DNA of 64,000 nucleotides from Microbacterium sp. AZCO (GCF_039614715.1 NZ_CP154857.1:2480001-2544000); one strand, 5' to 3'; positions 24,687 through 34,714 are shown, counted from the stretch's first letter. Made by a program: numbers and translations. The notes: generated by a model from the sequence alone, not told the origin.

Positions 24687-26255
24687 GTGAGCACGCGCAT
24701 CCACGACGCCGTGATCGTCGGCGGCGGGCACAACGCCCTCGTCGCCGCGGCGTATCTGGCCCGAGCCGGCAGAAGCGTCGTCGTGCTCGAGCGCCTCGAC
24801 CGCGTGGGTGGCGCCGCGGTCTCGGAGCGTCCCTGGCCCGGAGTGGACGCTCGGCTGTCGCGCTACTCCTACCTCGTGAGTCTCCTGCCGCGACGCATCA
24901 TCGACGATCTCGGACTGCGGATCGACCTGCGCCGGCGCCGGTTCTCGTCGTACACCCCCGACCCGGGCGACCCGCGCCGCGGCATCCTGATCGATACGGC
25001 AGACCCCGCCGCAACGCGTGCGAGCTTCCTGCGCACGCTCGGCGATGAGGCCGAGGCATCCCGGTTCGCGGCCTTCTGCAAACGGCTTGCTCCCGTCGCG
25101 CGGGCGATCTTCCCGTCGATGACGGCACCGCTCCCCCACGCCGGTGAGCTGAAAGCGCGCATCGGCGACGACGGCCTCTGGTCGGCGCTCGTCCACGAAC
25201 CGCTCGGACGCCTCCTGCGCGCGTCGCTGGACAGCGACCTCGCCCGCGGCATCGCGCTGACCGACGCCCTGATCGGCACCTTCTCGCACGCCGACGACGA
25301 GAGCCTGCGCCAGAACCGCTGCTTCCTCTACCACGTGATCGGCGGCGGAACCGGCGATTGGGACGTGCCGGTCGGAGGCATGGGACGCGTCACGGCGGAG
25401 CTCGAGAGGGCGGCTCGGGATGCCGGGGCGCACCTGCGCACCGGCATCGACGTGACGGCCATCACGCCGGACGGTGAGGTCACGGTCGAGGGCGGCGAGA
25501 AGCTGCACGGCCGGCTCGTCCTGAGCGGCGTCGGGTCATCCGTGCTCCGCGGACTGCTCGGTGAGACCGCGTCCGACGCCGCCGATCGACCCGAAGGAGC
25601 CCAGCTCAAGGTGAACATGCTTCTGCAGCGTCTGCCCCGCCTCCGCGATCCGTCGGTGGCGCCCGAGGCGGCCTTCGCCGGCACGTTCCACGTCAACGAG
25701 ACGCTCACGCAGCTCGACGCGGCATTCCGCACGGCCGCCGGGCGCGGCATCCCGAATCCCCTTCCCGAGGAGATCTACTGCCACTCGCTCACCGATCCCT
25801 CGATCCTCGGTCCCGAGCTGCGCGCATCGGGCGCCCAGACGCTCACCCTCTTCGGACTGCAGACCCCGCACCGCCTCCTCGAAGGACGGGATCGGGATGC
25901 CGCCCGCGCCGAGCTGCTGCGGGCGGCACAGGCGAGCCTCGACGCGGTGCTCGCGGAACCGCTCGACGGGTGCCTGTACGAGGCGCCCGACGGGTCGCCG
26001 TGCATCGAGGCGCGGACGACGGCGGATCTCGAGGAGTCGCTGGGGATGACGGGCGGCGACATCTTCCACGGCCCCCTGTCCTGGCCATGGGCGGACGAGG
26101 ACGAGCCCCTCGACGGGCCCGCCCGGCGCTGGGGTGTGGCGACGGCGAATGACCGCATACTGCTCGCCGGCTCGGCCGCGCGGAGGGGCGGCGCCGTCAG
26201 CGGACTCGGCGGGCACAACGCCGCGATGGCCGCGCTCGAGCTGCTCGACGGCTGA
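24687..26255 (+). CDS. Phytoene desaturase-like FAD/NAD(P) oxidoreductase
   Basis: A 522-residue flavoprotein. The N-terminal dinucleotide fold reads VIVGGGHNALVAAAYLARAG with VVVLERLDRVGGAA, and a C-terminal FAD contact is seen as LAGSAARRGGAVSGLGGHNAA. This is the CrtI-related group found widely in actinobacteria (also similar to pyridine nucleotide-disulfide oxidoreductase domain-containing protein 2), whose substrates are mostly unknown. No carotenoid genes are nearby, so a carotenoid role is not supported. The GTG start at 24687 is preceded by TAGCGT and exactly six bases, with no Shine-Dalgarno. Confidence 0.83.
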   Translation: MSTRIHDAVIVGGGHNALVAAAYLARAGRSVVVLERLDRVGGAAVSERPWPGVDARLSRYSYLVSLLPRRIIDDLGLRIDLRRRRFSSYTPDPGDPRRGILIDTADPAATRASFLRTLGDEAEASRFAAFCKRLAPVARAIFPSMTAPLPHAGELKARIGDDGLWSALVHEPLGRLLRASLDSDLARGIALTDALIGTFSHADDESLRQNRCFLYHVIGGGTGDWDVPVGGMGRVTAELERAARDAGAHLRTGIDVTAITPDGEVTVEGGEKLHGRLVLSGVGSSVLRGLLGETASDAADRPEGAQLKVNMLLQRLPRLRDPSVAPEAAFAGTFHVNETLTQLDAAFRTAAGRGIPNPLPEEIYCHSLTDPSILGPELRASGAQTLTLFGLQTPHRLLEGRDRDAARAELLRAAQASLDAVLAEPLDGCLYEAPDGSPCIEARTTADLEESLGMTGGDIFHGPLSWPWADEDEPLDGPARRWGVATANDRILLAGSAARRGGAVSGLGGHNAAMAALELLDG

Positions 26256-26278
26256 TCCCGGAGCGCGTACCCGCCGCC

Positions 26279-26316
26279 ACCCGCGGCGGGTCACGGCGAC
26301 GACCCGCGGCGGGTCA
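26279..26316. repeat. Two copies of a 15-bp near-palindrome between convergent genes
   Basis: ACCCGCGGCGGGTCA occurs at 26279-26293 and 26302-26316, a period of 23 bp. Each copy is almost self-complementary, so the pair can form one or two hairpins and may terminate both flanking genes. Confidence 0.55.
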
Positions 26317-26332
26317 GGACGGGGCCGGCGGC

Positions 26333-27259
26333 TCAGGACCGGGGCGGCAGCGGAGGCGGGGGCGGGTACCCCTCATAGCCCGGTGCCGCGTGCCCCTGCT
26401 CCGGATGCGGAGCGGCGGGCGGCCAGCCCGGCTGATGCGGGGCTCCCGGCGGTTGCACCGGCGCGTGCGGAGCGACCGGCGCGATCGCCTGCGAGACCGT
26501 CGAGGGATAGCCCGTGTAGTACGGGTTCCAGTCGGGACTCCCGTCGGGCATGACCGGGAGCGGGGTCACGCCGTCGGCGTAGGTGGGCCACGGCTGCAGA
26601 GCAGCGGCGGGCGCCTGGCGAACCGGGCGCTTGGGTCCGAAGAGCGCGTTGACGAGCGGGACGAGGGCCGTGCCGACCGCCGCGAGGATCGCGATCGCGA
26701 CGACGAGCCGCCAGTACAGCGAGGGAAGGTCGAGGTACTCGGAGAACGTCAGCGGAATGACGAGCATGAACGCCAGCACGACGACGAGGCCGATCGTGAC
26801 GAACGTCACGACCTGCGTGAAGGGCGTCACGAAGCGGAGGTGCGCCTTCACCATGAGCCGCGTGTGGAGGAGCGCGAGCTGCAGGACGAGGACGATCAGC
26901 AGGAACGCCACGAACCGCTCGACGCCCGACGGGTAGTAGTAGGAGGAGTACGGGGTGGGCAGCCAGATCAGGATGGCTCCCGCGAGGAGGATCAGCACCC
27001 ACGTGATCATGCTCGCGAGGGCGAACCACGCCGGCCGCCGTGGGGCGAGCCGCGCGTCGAGGAGAGCCGCACCGGCGAACGCCGCGAGCAGCAGGATCGT
27101 GAGGAAGGCGCGCCCGACGATGTCGTTGTCGGTGCCCACGAGCACCCACACGACGCAGACGACGGCGGCCACGACGAGCGCGGCGATGGCCACCCACAGC
27201 GCGACGCGGATGAGGGTCGAATCGGATGCGGCGCGCTGCGGACGCTCGGGCACGGTCAT
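26333..27259 (-). CDS. Multi-pass membrane protein with proline-rich tail
   Basis: A 308-residue protein from the ATG at 27259, which has GGGGA six bases upstream; a GTG four codons earlier is an alternative. About seven hydrophobic segments fill residues 15-220, including VALWVAIAALVVAAVVCVVW and FVAFLLIVLVLQLALL. The last 90 residues are Pro, Gly, Ala and Tyr-rich (PPPPPLPPRS at the end) and probably disordered in the cytoplasm. Similar proteins are common and unnamed in Microbacteriaceae. No function can be given. Confidence 0.75.
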   Translation of the reverse strand: MTVPERPQRAASDSTLIRVALWVAIAALVVAAVVCVVWVLVGTDNDIVGRAFLTILLLAAFAGAALLDARLAPRRPAWFALASMITWVLILLAGAILIWLPTPYSSYYYPSGVERFVAFLLIVLVLQLALLHTRLMVKAHLRFVTPFTQVVTFVTIGLVVVLAFMLVIPLTFSEYLDLPSLYWRLVVAIAILAAVGTALVPLVNALFGPKRPVRQAPAAALQPWPTYADGVTPLPVMPDGSPDWNPYYTGYPSTVSQAIAPVAPHAPVQPPGAPHQPGWPPAAPHPEQGHAAPGYEGYPPPPPLPPRS

Positions 27260-27362
27260 CGTGGTCCCCACTCTCTGCGGGCCCCCGCCCGCACGCCCAT
27301 CCTGGCACGCGGCACCACCCGCCCGACAGGAGCGTCGGATAGCGCCTAACCGCGGCGAGAAA

Positions 27363-27394
27363 TGAGAAAAGCCCCGGTGAGGGGGCTTTTCTCA
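27363..27394 (-). terminator. Terminator of tRNA-Tyr
   Basis: Inverted repeat GAGAAAAGCCCC / GGGGCTTTTCTC, followed on the minus strand by the A/T-rich end of the stem. It lies six bases from the tRNA 3' end. Confidence 0.8.
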
Positions 27395-27399
27395 ATTTG

Positions 27400-27481
27400 T
27401 GGCGAGTGAGGGATTCGAACCCCCGAAGTCTAAGACGGCTGATTTACAGTCAGATCCCTTTGGCCGCTTGGGTAACTCGCC
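27400..27481 (-). tRNA. tRNA-Tyr (GTA)
   Basis: The minus strand folds as an 82-nt class II tRNA: acceptor GGCGAGT/ACTCGCC, D arm with CCAAGCGGCCAAAGG, anticodon loop CTGTAAA (GTA), a long variable arm around CGTCTTAGACTTCG, and T loop TTCGAAT. A terminator follows. Confidence 0.93.
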
Positions 27482-27580
27482 AGTGCGCACCCGCCCGGCT
27501 TGTACAGTCGACCGGAGACGCGATTATCGATCTTACCCTCGATCAGCGGTGGTCAGAAATCGACGGCTCCGCGGGGCGGG

Positions 27581-28498
27581 TCACGTCCCGATCCGGTCGA
27601 GATCGATCCCCTCGACCGACGATGGCAGCCTCAGCAGCGCGCCCTCGAAGCGGCAGGTCGCGGCGGCGACGTCCATCGCGTGCTCGAGGAGCGCGCCCCA
27701 GGCGTCGGCGTCGCTCGGGGGGTTCTCGATGAGCCCTGCGACGGTCGTCGCGAACGCGGCATCCCCTCCCCCCATCGTGTCGACGATGCGGCCCGGAAGC
27801 GACGAGATCGGCCGGGTGACGACGTCGGGGCCCGCCTCGATCGCGGCGCCGGCGGAACCCTGCGTCGCGAGGACGGCCTCGACGCCCAGGTCGACGAGCC
27901 TCGCGCGCAGCGCGTCGAGAGGCTCCCCGTAGAGAAGGGTCGCGTCGTCCTCGCCCACCTTCACGAGCGCCGCGCCGGCGGCGAGCGACTCGAAGCCGCG
28001 GAGGAACTCCGCCCGGTCGCTCATCATCCCCGAGCGGGGGTTCGGGTCGATCGCGAGCCGGGTTCCGGCATCCCGAACCGCCTCGGCGAACTCGAGCGTC
28101 TGCGCGACGTCGTCGAAGGGGAAGCAGCTCACCACGGCGAAGGGCGCGTCGGCGAGCGCCGTGCGCTCCGCCTCTCCGAACCGCACGCGGCGCTTCTGGG
28201 CAGCCTCATTGAAGACGTACGTCGGCTCGCCGCCACCCGTGCGGGTGCTGACGGCGCGTGACGATCCGTGCAGCGACGGCGTCTCGATCAGGTCGACCCC
28301 GAAGTCGCGGAGGTAGGAGCGGATGTGGTCGCCCGCCTCGTCGTCGCCCACCATCGCGATGAGCGTGGCCGGCACGCCGAGCCGGCTGAGCCCCACCGCG
28401 ACGTTGAGCGCGGCGCCGCCGACGAATTCGCGCACGCCCGTGTCGTCGCGGAGCTCGTCGATGAGGGCGTCGCCGACCACGACGACACGGCCGGTCAC
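27581..28498 (-). CDS. PfkB-family carbohydrate kinase
   Basis: A 305-residue ribokinase-like sugar kinase. The N-terminal VGGAALNVAVGLSRLG matches the first PfkB signature, and the C-terminal anion-hole motif is DTMGGGDAAFA near residue 240, with the catalytic Asp in place; the usual GAGD reads GGGD. It would phosphorylate a furanose sugar, most likely fructose by overall resemblance. The GTG at 28498 overlaps the upstream stop (GTGA), so it is coupled to the FBP-domain gene. No sugar transporter is adjacent, so the substrate is not fixed. Confidence 0.85.
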   Translation of the reverse strand: MTGRVVVVGDALIDELRDDTGVREFVGGAALNVAVGLSRLGVPATLIAMVGDDEAGDHIRSYLRDFGVDLIETPSLHGSSRAVSTRTGGGEPTYVFNEAAQKRRVRFGEAERTALADAPFAVVSCFPFDDVAQTLEFAEAVRDAGTRLAIDPNPRSGMMSDRAEFLRGFESLAAGAALVKVGEDDATLLYGEPLDALRARLVDLGVEAVLATQGSAGAAIEAGPDVVTRPISSLPGRIVDTMGGGDAAFATTVAGLIENPPSDADAWGALLEHAMDVAAATCRFEGALLRLPSSVEGIDLDRIGT

Positions 28499-28989
28499 GC
28501 GGCGACTCCCTCGAGGACGCGGCCGACGAAGGCCTCGGTGCGGCGCCTCGTGCCGTCGATCTTGAGGTCGACCGAGCCGCGCACCTCGCTCGGCGCGAGC
28601 GGCGCGGCGAGGCGCACGTTCTCATGGCACGACAGGTCGCGGCAGATGTACGTGCCCACGCTGTCGCCGTGATGACCGCTCGCGCCGGCCTTGCGCGCCG
28701 TGAACAGGGTCACCTGGTCGGCGGGCTGCATCGTGTGGCACAGATTGCACATGGCCGACCGCGCGCGGGGATTGCCCTCGGCGGCGCGCAGGACGATGCC
28801 CGTCGGCTCACCCTCGACCTCGGCGATGAGATAGCCGCGCCCCCGCGTGCGCGGGTCCCGCCACGCGAAGAAGTCGAGGTGATCCCAGTCCGTCAACAGG
28901 AAATCGGGCGGCAGCGCGACCAGCTTCAGGTCGTCGGGGCCGGCATTCACGAATGTCGCACGGACATCGTCCTCGGTCAGTGGCCGCAT
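28495..28989 (-). CDS. FBP-domain zinc protein, FusB/EF-G-binding-like
   Basis: A 164-residue protein whose C-terminal half carries a four-cysteine zinc finger: C81 and C84 (CNLCH) with C116 and C121 (CRDLSCHE). The pattern and length match the FBP_C family that includes FusB/FusC, which bind elongation factor G and free it from fusidic acid-stalled ribosomes. The N-terminal half contains WRDPRTRGRGY and is also typical. GAGGAGG lies just upstream of the ATG at 28989. It is probably a housekeeping EF-G release factor; resistance is not implied. Confidence 0.8.
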   Translation of the reverse strand: MRPLTEDDVRATFVNAGPDDLKLVALPPDFLLTDWDHLDFFAWRDPRTRGRGYLIAEVEGEPTGIVLRAAEGNPRARSAMCNLCHTMQPADQVTLFTARKAGASGHHGDSVGTYICRDLSCHENVRLAAPLAPSEVRGSVDLKIDGTRRRTEAFVGRVLEGVAA

Positions 28990-29080
28990 GGATCCTCCTC
29001 GCCGTGGGCGGTCCCCAGTCTACGAAACGCCCCGCCGAGGGGAAGAGGATGGATGCCGGCTCCCGCCGCACGACGTCATG

Positions 29081-29869
29081 TCACCGCCAGTCGAGCCGGG
29101 CCGCGACGGCATCCGCCGCGCGAGAGGGGAAGTCGGGCCAGCCCGGCTCGAGTTCCGCCCGCGCGAGGTCGAAGAGCGCCCGCGCGGCATCCTCGACCGG
29201 CTGCGCGACCGCCTCGGCGATCCGCGCCGACCACTCCGGGAAGTCCTGCTCGAACCGCCGCATCGGATCGATCGTGTCGCGCGCGCTCGTCGACACGTCC
29301 GCGTGGCGGCCGCGCACGACCCGCACGAGCAGCCGCACGGCCCAGCCGCGAACGAAGTCGCCGCCGTTGAGCACTTCGCCCCGGCGAGCACGGCCCGTGC
29401 CGATCAGCAGCTTCACGAGCACGAGCTTCATGTCGGTGACGGGGTCGAAGGTGTCGGCCGCCGCCGCGCGGGCGCGCGACTCGTCGAGGAGCCGACCGAC
29501 CGTGCGGTGCTCGTCGTCGACCGCGACCGTCGCGGCCTCGGCGAGCGCGCCGTCGAGTTCGGCGGCATCCGAGAACGCGAACTCGAAGACGTGGCCGTCG
29601 TCGTAGACGGCGACGAAGCCGATCTCGCCCTCGCGTGCCGTGAGCACGATGCGATCCGGGTCGGGCAGCCACGACAGGTCGGGGCGCAGCATCCGCCCCT
29701 CCCCTTCGCGGGTGATCGCGAAGAAGTCGTGATCCGACCACTCGTCGCGCCGCGCAGCGGCCTCGTCCGAGGCCGAGCCGAGCAGCACGATCCCGGCGAA
29801 CTCCGGCCGACTGCGCACGCCTTCTGCGAGGCCTCTGCTGAGATCTTCGAAACGCTCCGGGGTCGCCAT
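29081..29869 (-). CDS. Nucleotidyltransferase-fold protein
   Basis: A 262-residue protein with the pol-beta nucleotidyltransferase signature: GS at residues 31-32 and DxD at 46-48 (WSDHDFF). The rest is mainly helical, resembling streptomycin/aminoglycoside adenylyltransferase-like proteins of unknown substrate. CAGGAGGACAG precedes the ATG at 29869. A terminator hairpin lies just upstream of its start on the genome map and belongs to the mal operon. Its target could be a small molecule or a tRNA/protein; none can be read from sequence. Confidence 0.7.
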   Translation of the reverse strand: MATPERFEDLSRGLAEGVRSRPEFAGIVLLGSASDEAAARRDEWSDHDFFAITREGEGRMLRPDLSWLPDPDRIVLTAREGEIGFVAVYDDGHVFEFAFSDAAELDGALAEAATVAVDDEHRTVGRLLDESRARAAAADTFDPVTDMKLVLVKLLIGTGRARRGEVLNGGDFVRGWAVRLLVRVVRGRHADVSTSARDTIDPMRRFEQDFPEWSARIAEAVAQPVEDAARALFDLARAELEPGWPDFPSRAADAVAARLDWR

Positions 29870-29886
29870 CTGTCCTCCTGGGGTGA

Positions 29887-29923
29887 GGAAGGGGGATGCC
29901 GCGGCCCGCGGCATCCCCCTTCC
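29887..29923 (-). terminator. Terminator of the mal operon
   Basis: Strong hairpin with GGAAGGGGGATGCCGC paired to GCGGCATCCCCCTTCC, starting 10 bp after the malG stop on the minus strand. Confidence 0.8.
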
Positions 29924-29933
29924 GTGGTGTGCT

Positions 29934-30944
29934 TCAGCCCTTGGTCGCGCCCGCGGTGAGTCCGCCGACGATGTACTTCTGCAGGAGCAGGAACACGATG
30001 ACGACGGGGATCGCGGCCATCACGGCACCCGCGGAGAACGCCGACCAGTCCGCGTAGCGCGGGTTGGAGACGAGCTTCGTGAGACCGACGACGAGCGTCT
30101 GCTTCTCCGGATCGATCAGCAGCACGCTCGCGATCATGTACTCGTTGATCAGGCCGATGAACGAGAGCAGGCCGACGACCGCGAGGATCGGCGCGACGAG
30201 ACGCAGGATGATCGTGAAGAAGATGCGCGCGTGCCCGGCCCCGTCGATCTTCGCCGCCTCGTCGAGCTCGCGCGGGATCGTGTTGAAGAACCCGTACATG
30301 AGGTACGTGTTCACGCCGAGGGCGCCCCCGAGATAGATGAGGATCAGACCGCTCAGCGTGTTCAGTCCGATCGCGGGGAACCAGTCGCTGATCGCGCTGA
30401 ACATGAGGAAGATCGCGACAACGGCGAGCATCTGCGGGAACATCTGCACGACCACGATCGTGATGAGGCCCACGCGGCGGCCGCTGAACCGCATGCGCGA
30501 GAACGCGTAGGCGGCGAGGGCGCCGATGAACACCATCGAGAACCCGGTGACGAGCGCGACGATCATCGTGTTGAGGAACCACTGCGCGTAAGGCACCTGC
30601 GGGTTCGTCAGCATGCGCACGTAGCTCTCGAGGCTGATCGACGAGAAGAGCTGATTGCTGCCGGTCAGCGTGCCGTTGGCGTTGAGCGAGGCCGACAGCA
30701 CGTACACGAGCGGGAAGATCGCGAAGATCGACCCCACGATCGCCACGACGTGGCGCCAGCCCGTGTCGCGGAACCACTTTCCGAACCGGCGACGGCGGGC
30801 GGGCTTCACGACCTTCGGCGACGGCGCCATGCCGCCGACTGAGGTCTCGAACTGCTCGGCGGCGCTGCCGCCGGCGATCGCGGCCGACGCCTTCCGGGTG
30901 ACGGTCTTGTCCGGGTGGGCGAGGCGGTTCTGGGATTCGGACAT
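29934..30944 (-). CDS. malG: Maltose-type ABC transporter permease MalG
   Basis: A 336-residue inner-membrane permease with a polar N-terminus of about 55 residues and six membrane segments. The EAA loop that contacts the ATPase is seen as RELDEAAKIDGAGHARIF. It forms the channel with MalF. One base separates its ATG at 30944 from the malF stop. The C-terminus ends in VGGLTAGATKG, the typical MalG end. A terminator follows, and no ATPase gene is in the operon, so a shared MsiK/UgpC-type ATPase encoded elsewhere is expected, as is usual in actinobacteria. Confidence 0.9.
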   Translation of the reverse strand: MSESQNRLAHPDKTVTRKASAAIAGGSAAEQFETSVGGMAPSPKVVKPARRRRFGKWFRDTGWRHVVAIVGSIFAIFPLVYVLSASLNANGTLTGSNQLFSSISLESYVRMLTNPQVPYAQWFLNTMIVALVTGFSMVFIGALAAYAFSRMRFSGRRVGLITIVVVQMFPQMLAVVAIFLMFSAISDWFPAIGLNTLSGLILIYLGGALGVNTYLMYGFFNTIPRELDEAAKIDGAGHARIFFTIILRLVAPILAVVGLLSFIGLINEYMIASVLLIDPEKQTLVVGLTKLVSNPRYADWSAFSAGAVMAAIPVVIVFLLLQKYIVGGLTAGATKG

Positions 30945-30945
30945 G

Positions 30946-32559
<1,614 letters not shown>

Positions 32560-32578
32560 GGAACGTCCTCGAAGTCGG

Positions 32579-32612
32579 GACCGGGACGGATGCCGCGGCA
32601 TCCGTCCCGGTC
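32579..32612 (-). repeat. Perfect 34-bp palindrome between malE and malF
   Basis: Two 17-base arms meet with no loop: 32579-32595 is the reverse complement of 32596-32612. In RNA it would form a very stable hairpin 27 bases after the malE stop. It may lower malF-malG levels relative to malE, as the REP elements in the E. coli malE-malF gap do. Confidence 0.75.
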
Positions 32613-32638
32613 GCCTGTCACGGTTGGGAACCGCTGTC

Positions 32639-33862
32639 TTACTTGATGGCCGCGCTCACGTCGTCGACGAGCTTCTGCCAGGTGGTGGTGGGGTCGGCGC
32701 CGTTGATGATGGCGGCCTCCGCGATGCCCCAGTACTGCCAGACCGAGCCCATGGCCGGGATCGCCGGCATCGGGACGGCGTCGGCGCCGACGGCCTGGAA
32801 GCCGGCGATGATCGGGTCGCTCGCGGCGGTGTCGGCAGCGGCGGTGAGGGCGGGCAGCACGTTGCCGGCCTTGAAGAGGTCGAGCTGGACGTCCTCGGTG
32901 CCGATGTAGTTGACGAGGAAGTCGTTCGCCGCCACCTTGTTGTCCGACTCCGAGCTCACGAAGAAGCCCTTGACGCCCGCGAAGGGCTGCGCGGGTGCGC
33001 TGGTCGGGCTGGGGATCGGGTCGATCGCGACGTTGATGCCGGCGTCGGTCGCCGCGCTGACGTTCCACGGGCCGGTCAGCCAGAAGGCCGCCTCGCCGGA
33101 GAGGAACTTGGTCTTGGCGATGTCACCGTCGATGTCGGTGTTGAAGTTGCCCGCGGCACCCTGCGCGCCGAGCCAGTTCGCGAACTCGAAGCCGCCCGGG
33201 TCGCCCATCTGCAGGTCGGTCGGGTCGTAGTTGCCCTCGGCGTCGGTGCCGAACACGGGAGCGCCGAACGCCGTCTGGAAGGGGTACAGGTGGTACGGGT
33301 TGCCCTCGGTGCCCTGCTCGACCACGAACGGCGTGGCGAGGCCGGCGGCCTGGCCCTTGCTGATCATGTCGTCGAAGCTCGTCGCCGGCTCGGCGATGAT
33401 GTCGGCGTTGCGGAGGATCGCGATGTTCTCGACCGCGTAGGGGAGCATGTAGACCGTGCCGTCGTAGGTCGAGGCCTGGAGGGCGACCGGGAGGTAGCCG
33501 GAGGCGCTGTCGCCGAGCTCGATGGGGGCGACGACACCGTTGGTCGAGAGCTCGCCGAGCCAGTCGTGAGCGCCCATGACGACGTCGGGGCCCTTGCCCG
33601 TCGGCGCCTGCTGGATGAAGTCGTCCTTGATCTTGCTGACGTCCTTGCCGACGAGGTCGACCTTCACGCCGGTCTTCTCGGTGTACGCGTCTGCGGCGCC
33701 CTTGAGCGCGTCGACGCGCTCGGAGTCGACCCACACGGTCAGCGTCGACGAGCTGGAGTCCGTCGCCTTGGGGTCGGATGCCGTGCCCGCGCAGCCGGCC
33801 AGGCCCACCGTCACGGCGACGACGCCGCCGAGTGCGAGCCAGCTCTTCTTGTTCACCTTCAT
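32639..33862 (-). CDS. malE: Maltose/maltodextrin-binding lipoprotein
   Basis: A 407-residue extracellular solute-binding protein with a lipoprotein signal: basic start, hydrophobic core, and lipobox LAGC with acylated C24. The mature part shows the family-1 binding-protein fold, with LTVWVDSERVDALK at the start, KGPDVVMGAHDWLGEL and AFWLTGPW typical of maltose-type proteins. It would sit on the outer face of the membrane and deliver sugar to MalF-MalG. GAGAGG lies about 9 bases before the ATG at 33862. Three LacI-type operators lie in the 355-bp upstream region. Confidence 0.9.
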   Translation of the reverse strand: MKVNKKSWLALGGVVAVTVGLAGCAGTASDPKATDSSSSTLTVWVDSERVDALKGAADAYTEKTGVKVDLVGKDVSKIKDDFIQQAPTGKGPDVVMGAHDWLGELSTNGVVAPIELGDSASGYLPVALQASTYDGTVYMLPYAVENIAILRNADIIAEPATSFDDMISKGQAAGLATPFVVEQGTEGNPYHLYPFQTAFGAPVFGTDAEGNYDPTDLQMGDPGGFEFANWLGAQGAAGNFNTDIDGDIAKTKFLSGEAAFWLTGPWNVSAATDAGINVAIDPIPSPTSAPAQPFAGVKGFFVSSESDNKVAANDFLVNYIGTEDVQLDLFKAGNVLPALTAAADTAASDPIIAGFQAVGADAVPMPAIPAMGSVWQYWGIAEAAIINGADPTTTWQKLVDDVSAAIK

Positions 33863-33952
33863 CGGTGCATGCCTCTCTGGAGTGCTGGGAGTGAGTCGGC
33901 CGCTCTGCCGAATCGCGGCGTCGCGGGGTGAGGACTCGATGCTTGCTCGGAA

Positions 33953-33994
33953 TGCAAGCGCTTACATTGTTATCACGCGATCGCGATCGGTCAA
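33953..33994 (-). promoter_or_regulatory. malE promoter with overlapping LacI/MalR-type operator
   Basis: On the minus strand TTGACC (33989-33994), a 17-bp spacer and AACAAT (33966-33971) make a plausible promoter. The operator TGTAAGCGCTTGCA (33953-33966) covers the start point, a position suited to repression. The 355-bp gap between malE and yajQ holds this promoter, two more operators and a tandem repeat. Confidence 0.6.
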
Positions 33995-34041
33995 GTACAA
34001 GAGGCCGCATTCGATATGCGTTCGTGATCTGCCGCATCCTC

Positions 34042-34081
34042 CGCAAGCGCTTCCAATCGGAGGTTTTTGCAAGCGTTTGCA
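34042..34081. promoter_or_regulatory. Two further LacI/MalR-type operators
   Basis: CGCAAGCGCTTCCA (34042-34055) and TGCAAGCGTTTGCA (34068-34081) share the AAGCG core with the site at 33953. Centre distances of about 89, 26 and 115 bp would allow looping between the sites. No LacI gene is adjacent, so the repressor is encoded elsewhere. Confidence 0.55.
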
Positions 34082-34093
34082 GTTCGCCGGCGC

Positions 34094-34217
34094 GGGATGC
34101 GGTCCGGGATGCCGCGACGACACTCCGCGGCGGACTCGGGATGCCGTCCGGATGCCGCGAGGAGACTCCCCGGCGGACTCGGGATGCGCTCCGGGATGCC
34201 GCGACTAGACTCCCCGC
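34094..34217. repeat. Tandem repeat of about 44 bp before yajQ
   Basis: Units at 34094-34137 (44 bp), 34138-34180 (43 bp) and 34181-34217 (37 bp, cut by the yajQ start codon). Each begins GGGATGC, contains CCGGGATGCCGCGA or a one-base shorter form, and ends near ACTCC plus CGGCGGACTC. In the last unit the sequence supplies TAGACT, the likely -10 of yajQ. Confidence 0.8.
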
Positions 34218-34706
34218 ATGGCTGATTCCTCGTTCGACATCGTCTCCAAGATCGACCGTCAGGAGGCCGACAACGCTCTGAACCAGGCCCGCAAGGAGGT
34301 CGAGCAGCGCTACGACTTCAAGGGCACGGATGCATCCATCGAGTGGAGCGGCGAGCAGATCCTCATCAAGGCCAACAGCGAGGAGAGGGCGAAGGCCGTG
34401 CTCGACGTCTTCCAGTCGAAGCTCATCAAGCGCGGCATCTCCCTGAAGTCGCTCGACTCCGGCGAGCCCGTCGCCAGCGGCAAGGAGTATCGCATCACGT
34501 CCTCGCTCAAGGAGGGCATCTCGCAGGAGAACGCGAAGAAGATCGGCAAGATCATCCGCGACGAGGGGCCCAAGTCCGTCAAGTCGCAGATCCAGGGCGA
34601 CGAGCTGCGCGTGCAGTCGAAGAGCCGCGACGACCTCCAGGAGGTCCAGCGCCTGCTGAAGGCGGCCGACCTCGACGTCGATCTGCAGTTCGTCAACTAC
34701 CGCTGA
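34218..34706 (+). CDS. YajQ-family nucleotide-binding protein
   Basis: A 162-residue soluble protein matching YajQ over its full length: [13 protein letters not shown] at the start, [13 protein letters not shown], and the end VDLQFVNYR. The family has two ferredoxin-like folds and binds nucleic acids; some members bind cyclic di-GMP. No Shine-Dalgarno precedes the ATG at 34218. Instead TAGACT (34206-34211) ends six bases before it, so the mRNA is probably leaderless. This -10 lies in the last unit of a tandem repeat, which means repeat changes could alter expression. Confidence 0.92.
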   Translation: MADSSFDIVSKIDRQEADNALNQARKEVEQRYDFKGTDASIEWSGEQILIKANSEERAKAVLDVFQSKLIKRGISLKSLDSGEPVASGKEYRITSSLKEGISQENAKKIGKIIRDEGPKSVKSQIQGDELRVQSKSRDDLQEVQRLLKAADLDVDLQFVNYR

Positions 34707-34714
34707 CTCGGGTG

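Noticed and set aside
24687..26255. Carotenoid phytoene desaturase
   Set aside because: Similarity is to the broad CrtI-like group only; no phytoene synthase, cyclase or other carotenoid gene is nearby.
28495..28989. Acquired fusidic acid resistance gene
   Set aside because: FBP-domain proteins are widespread chromosomal genes in actinobacteria; base composition matches the surroundings and there are no signs of transfer.
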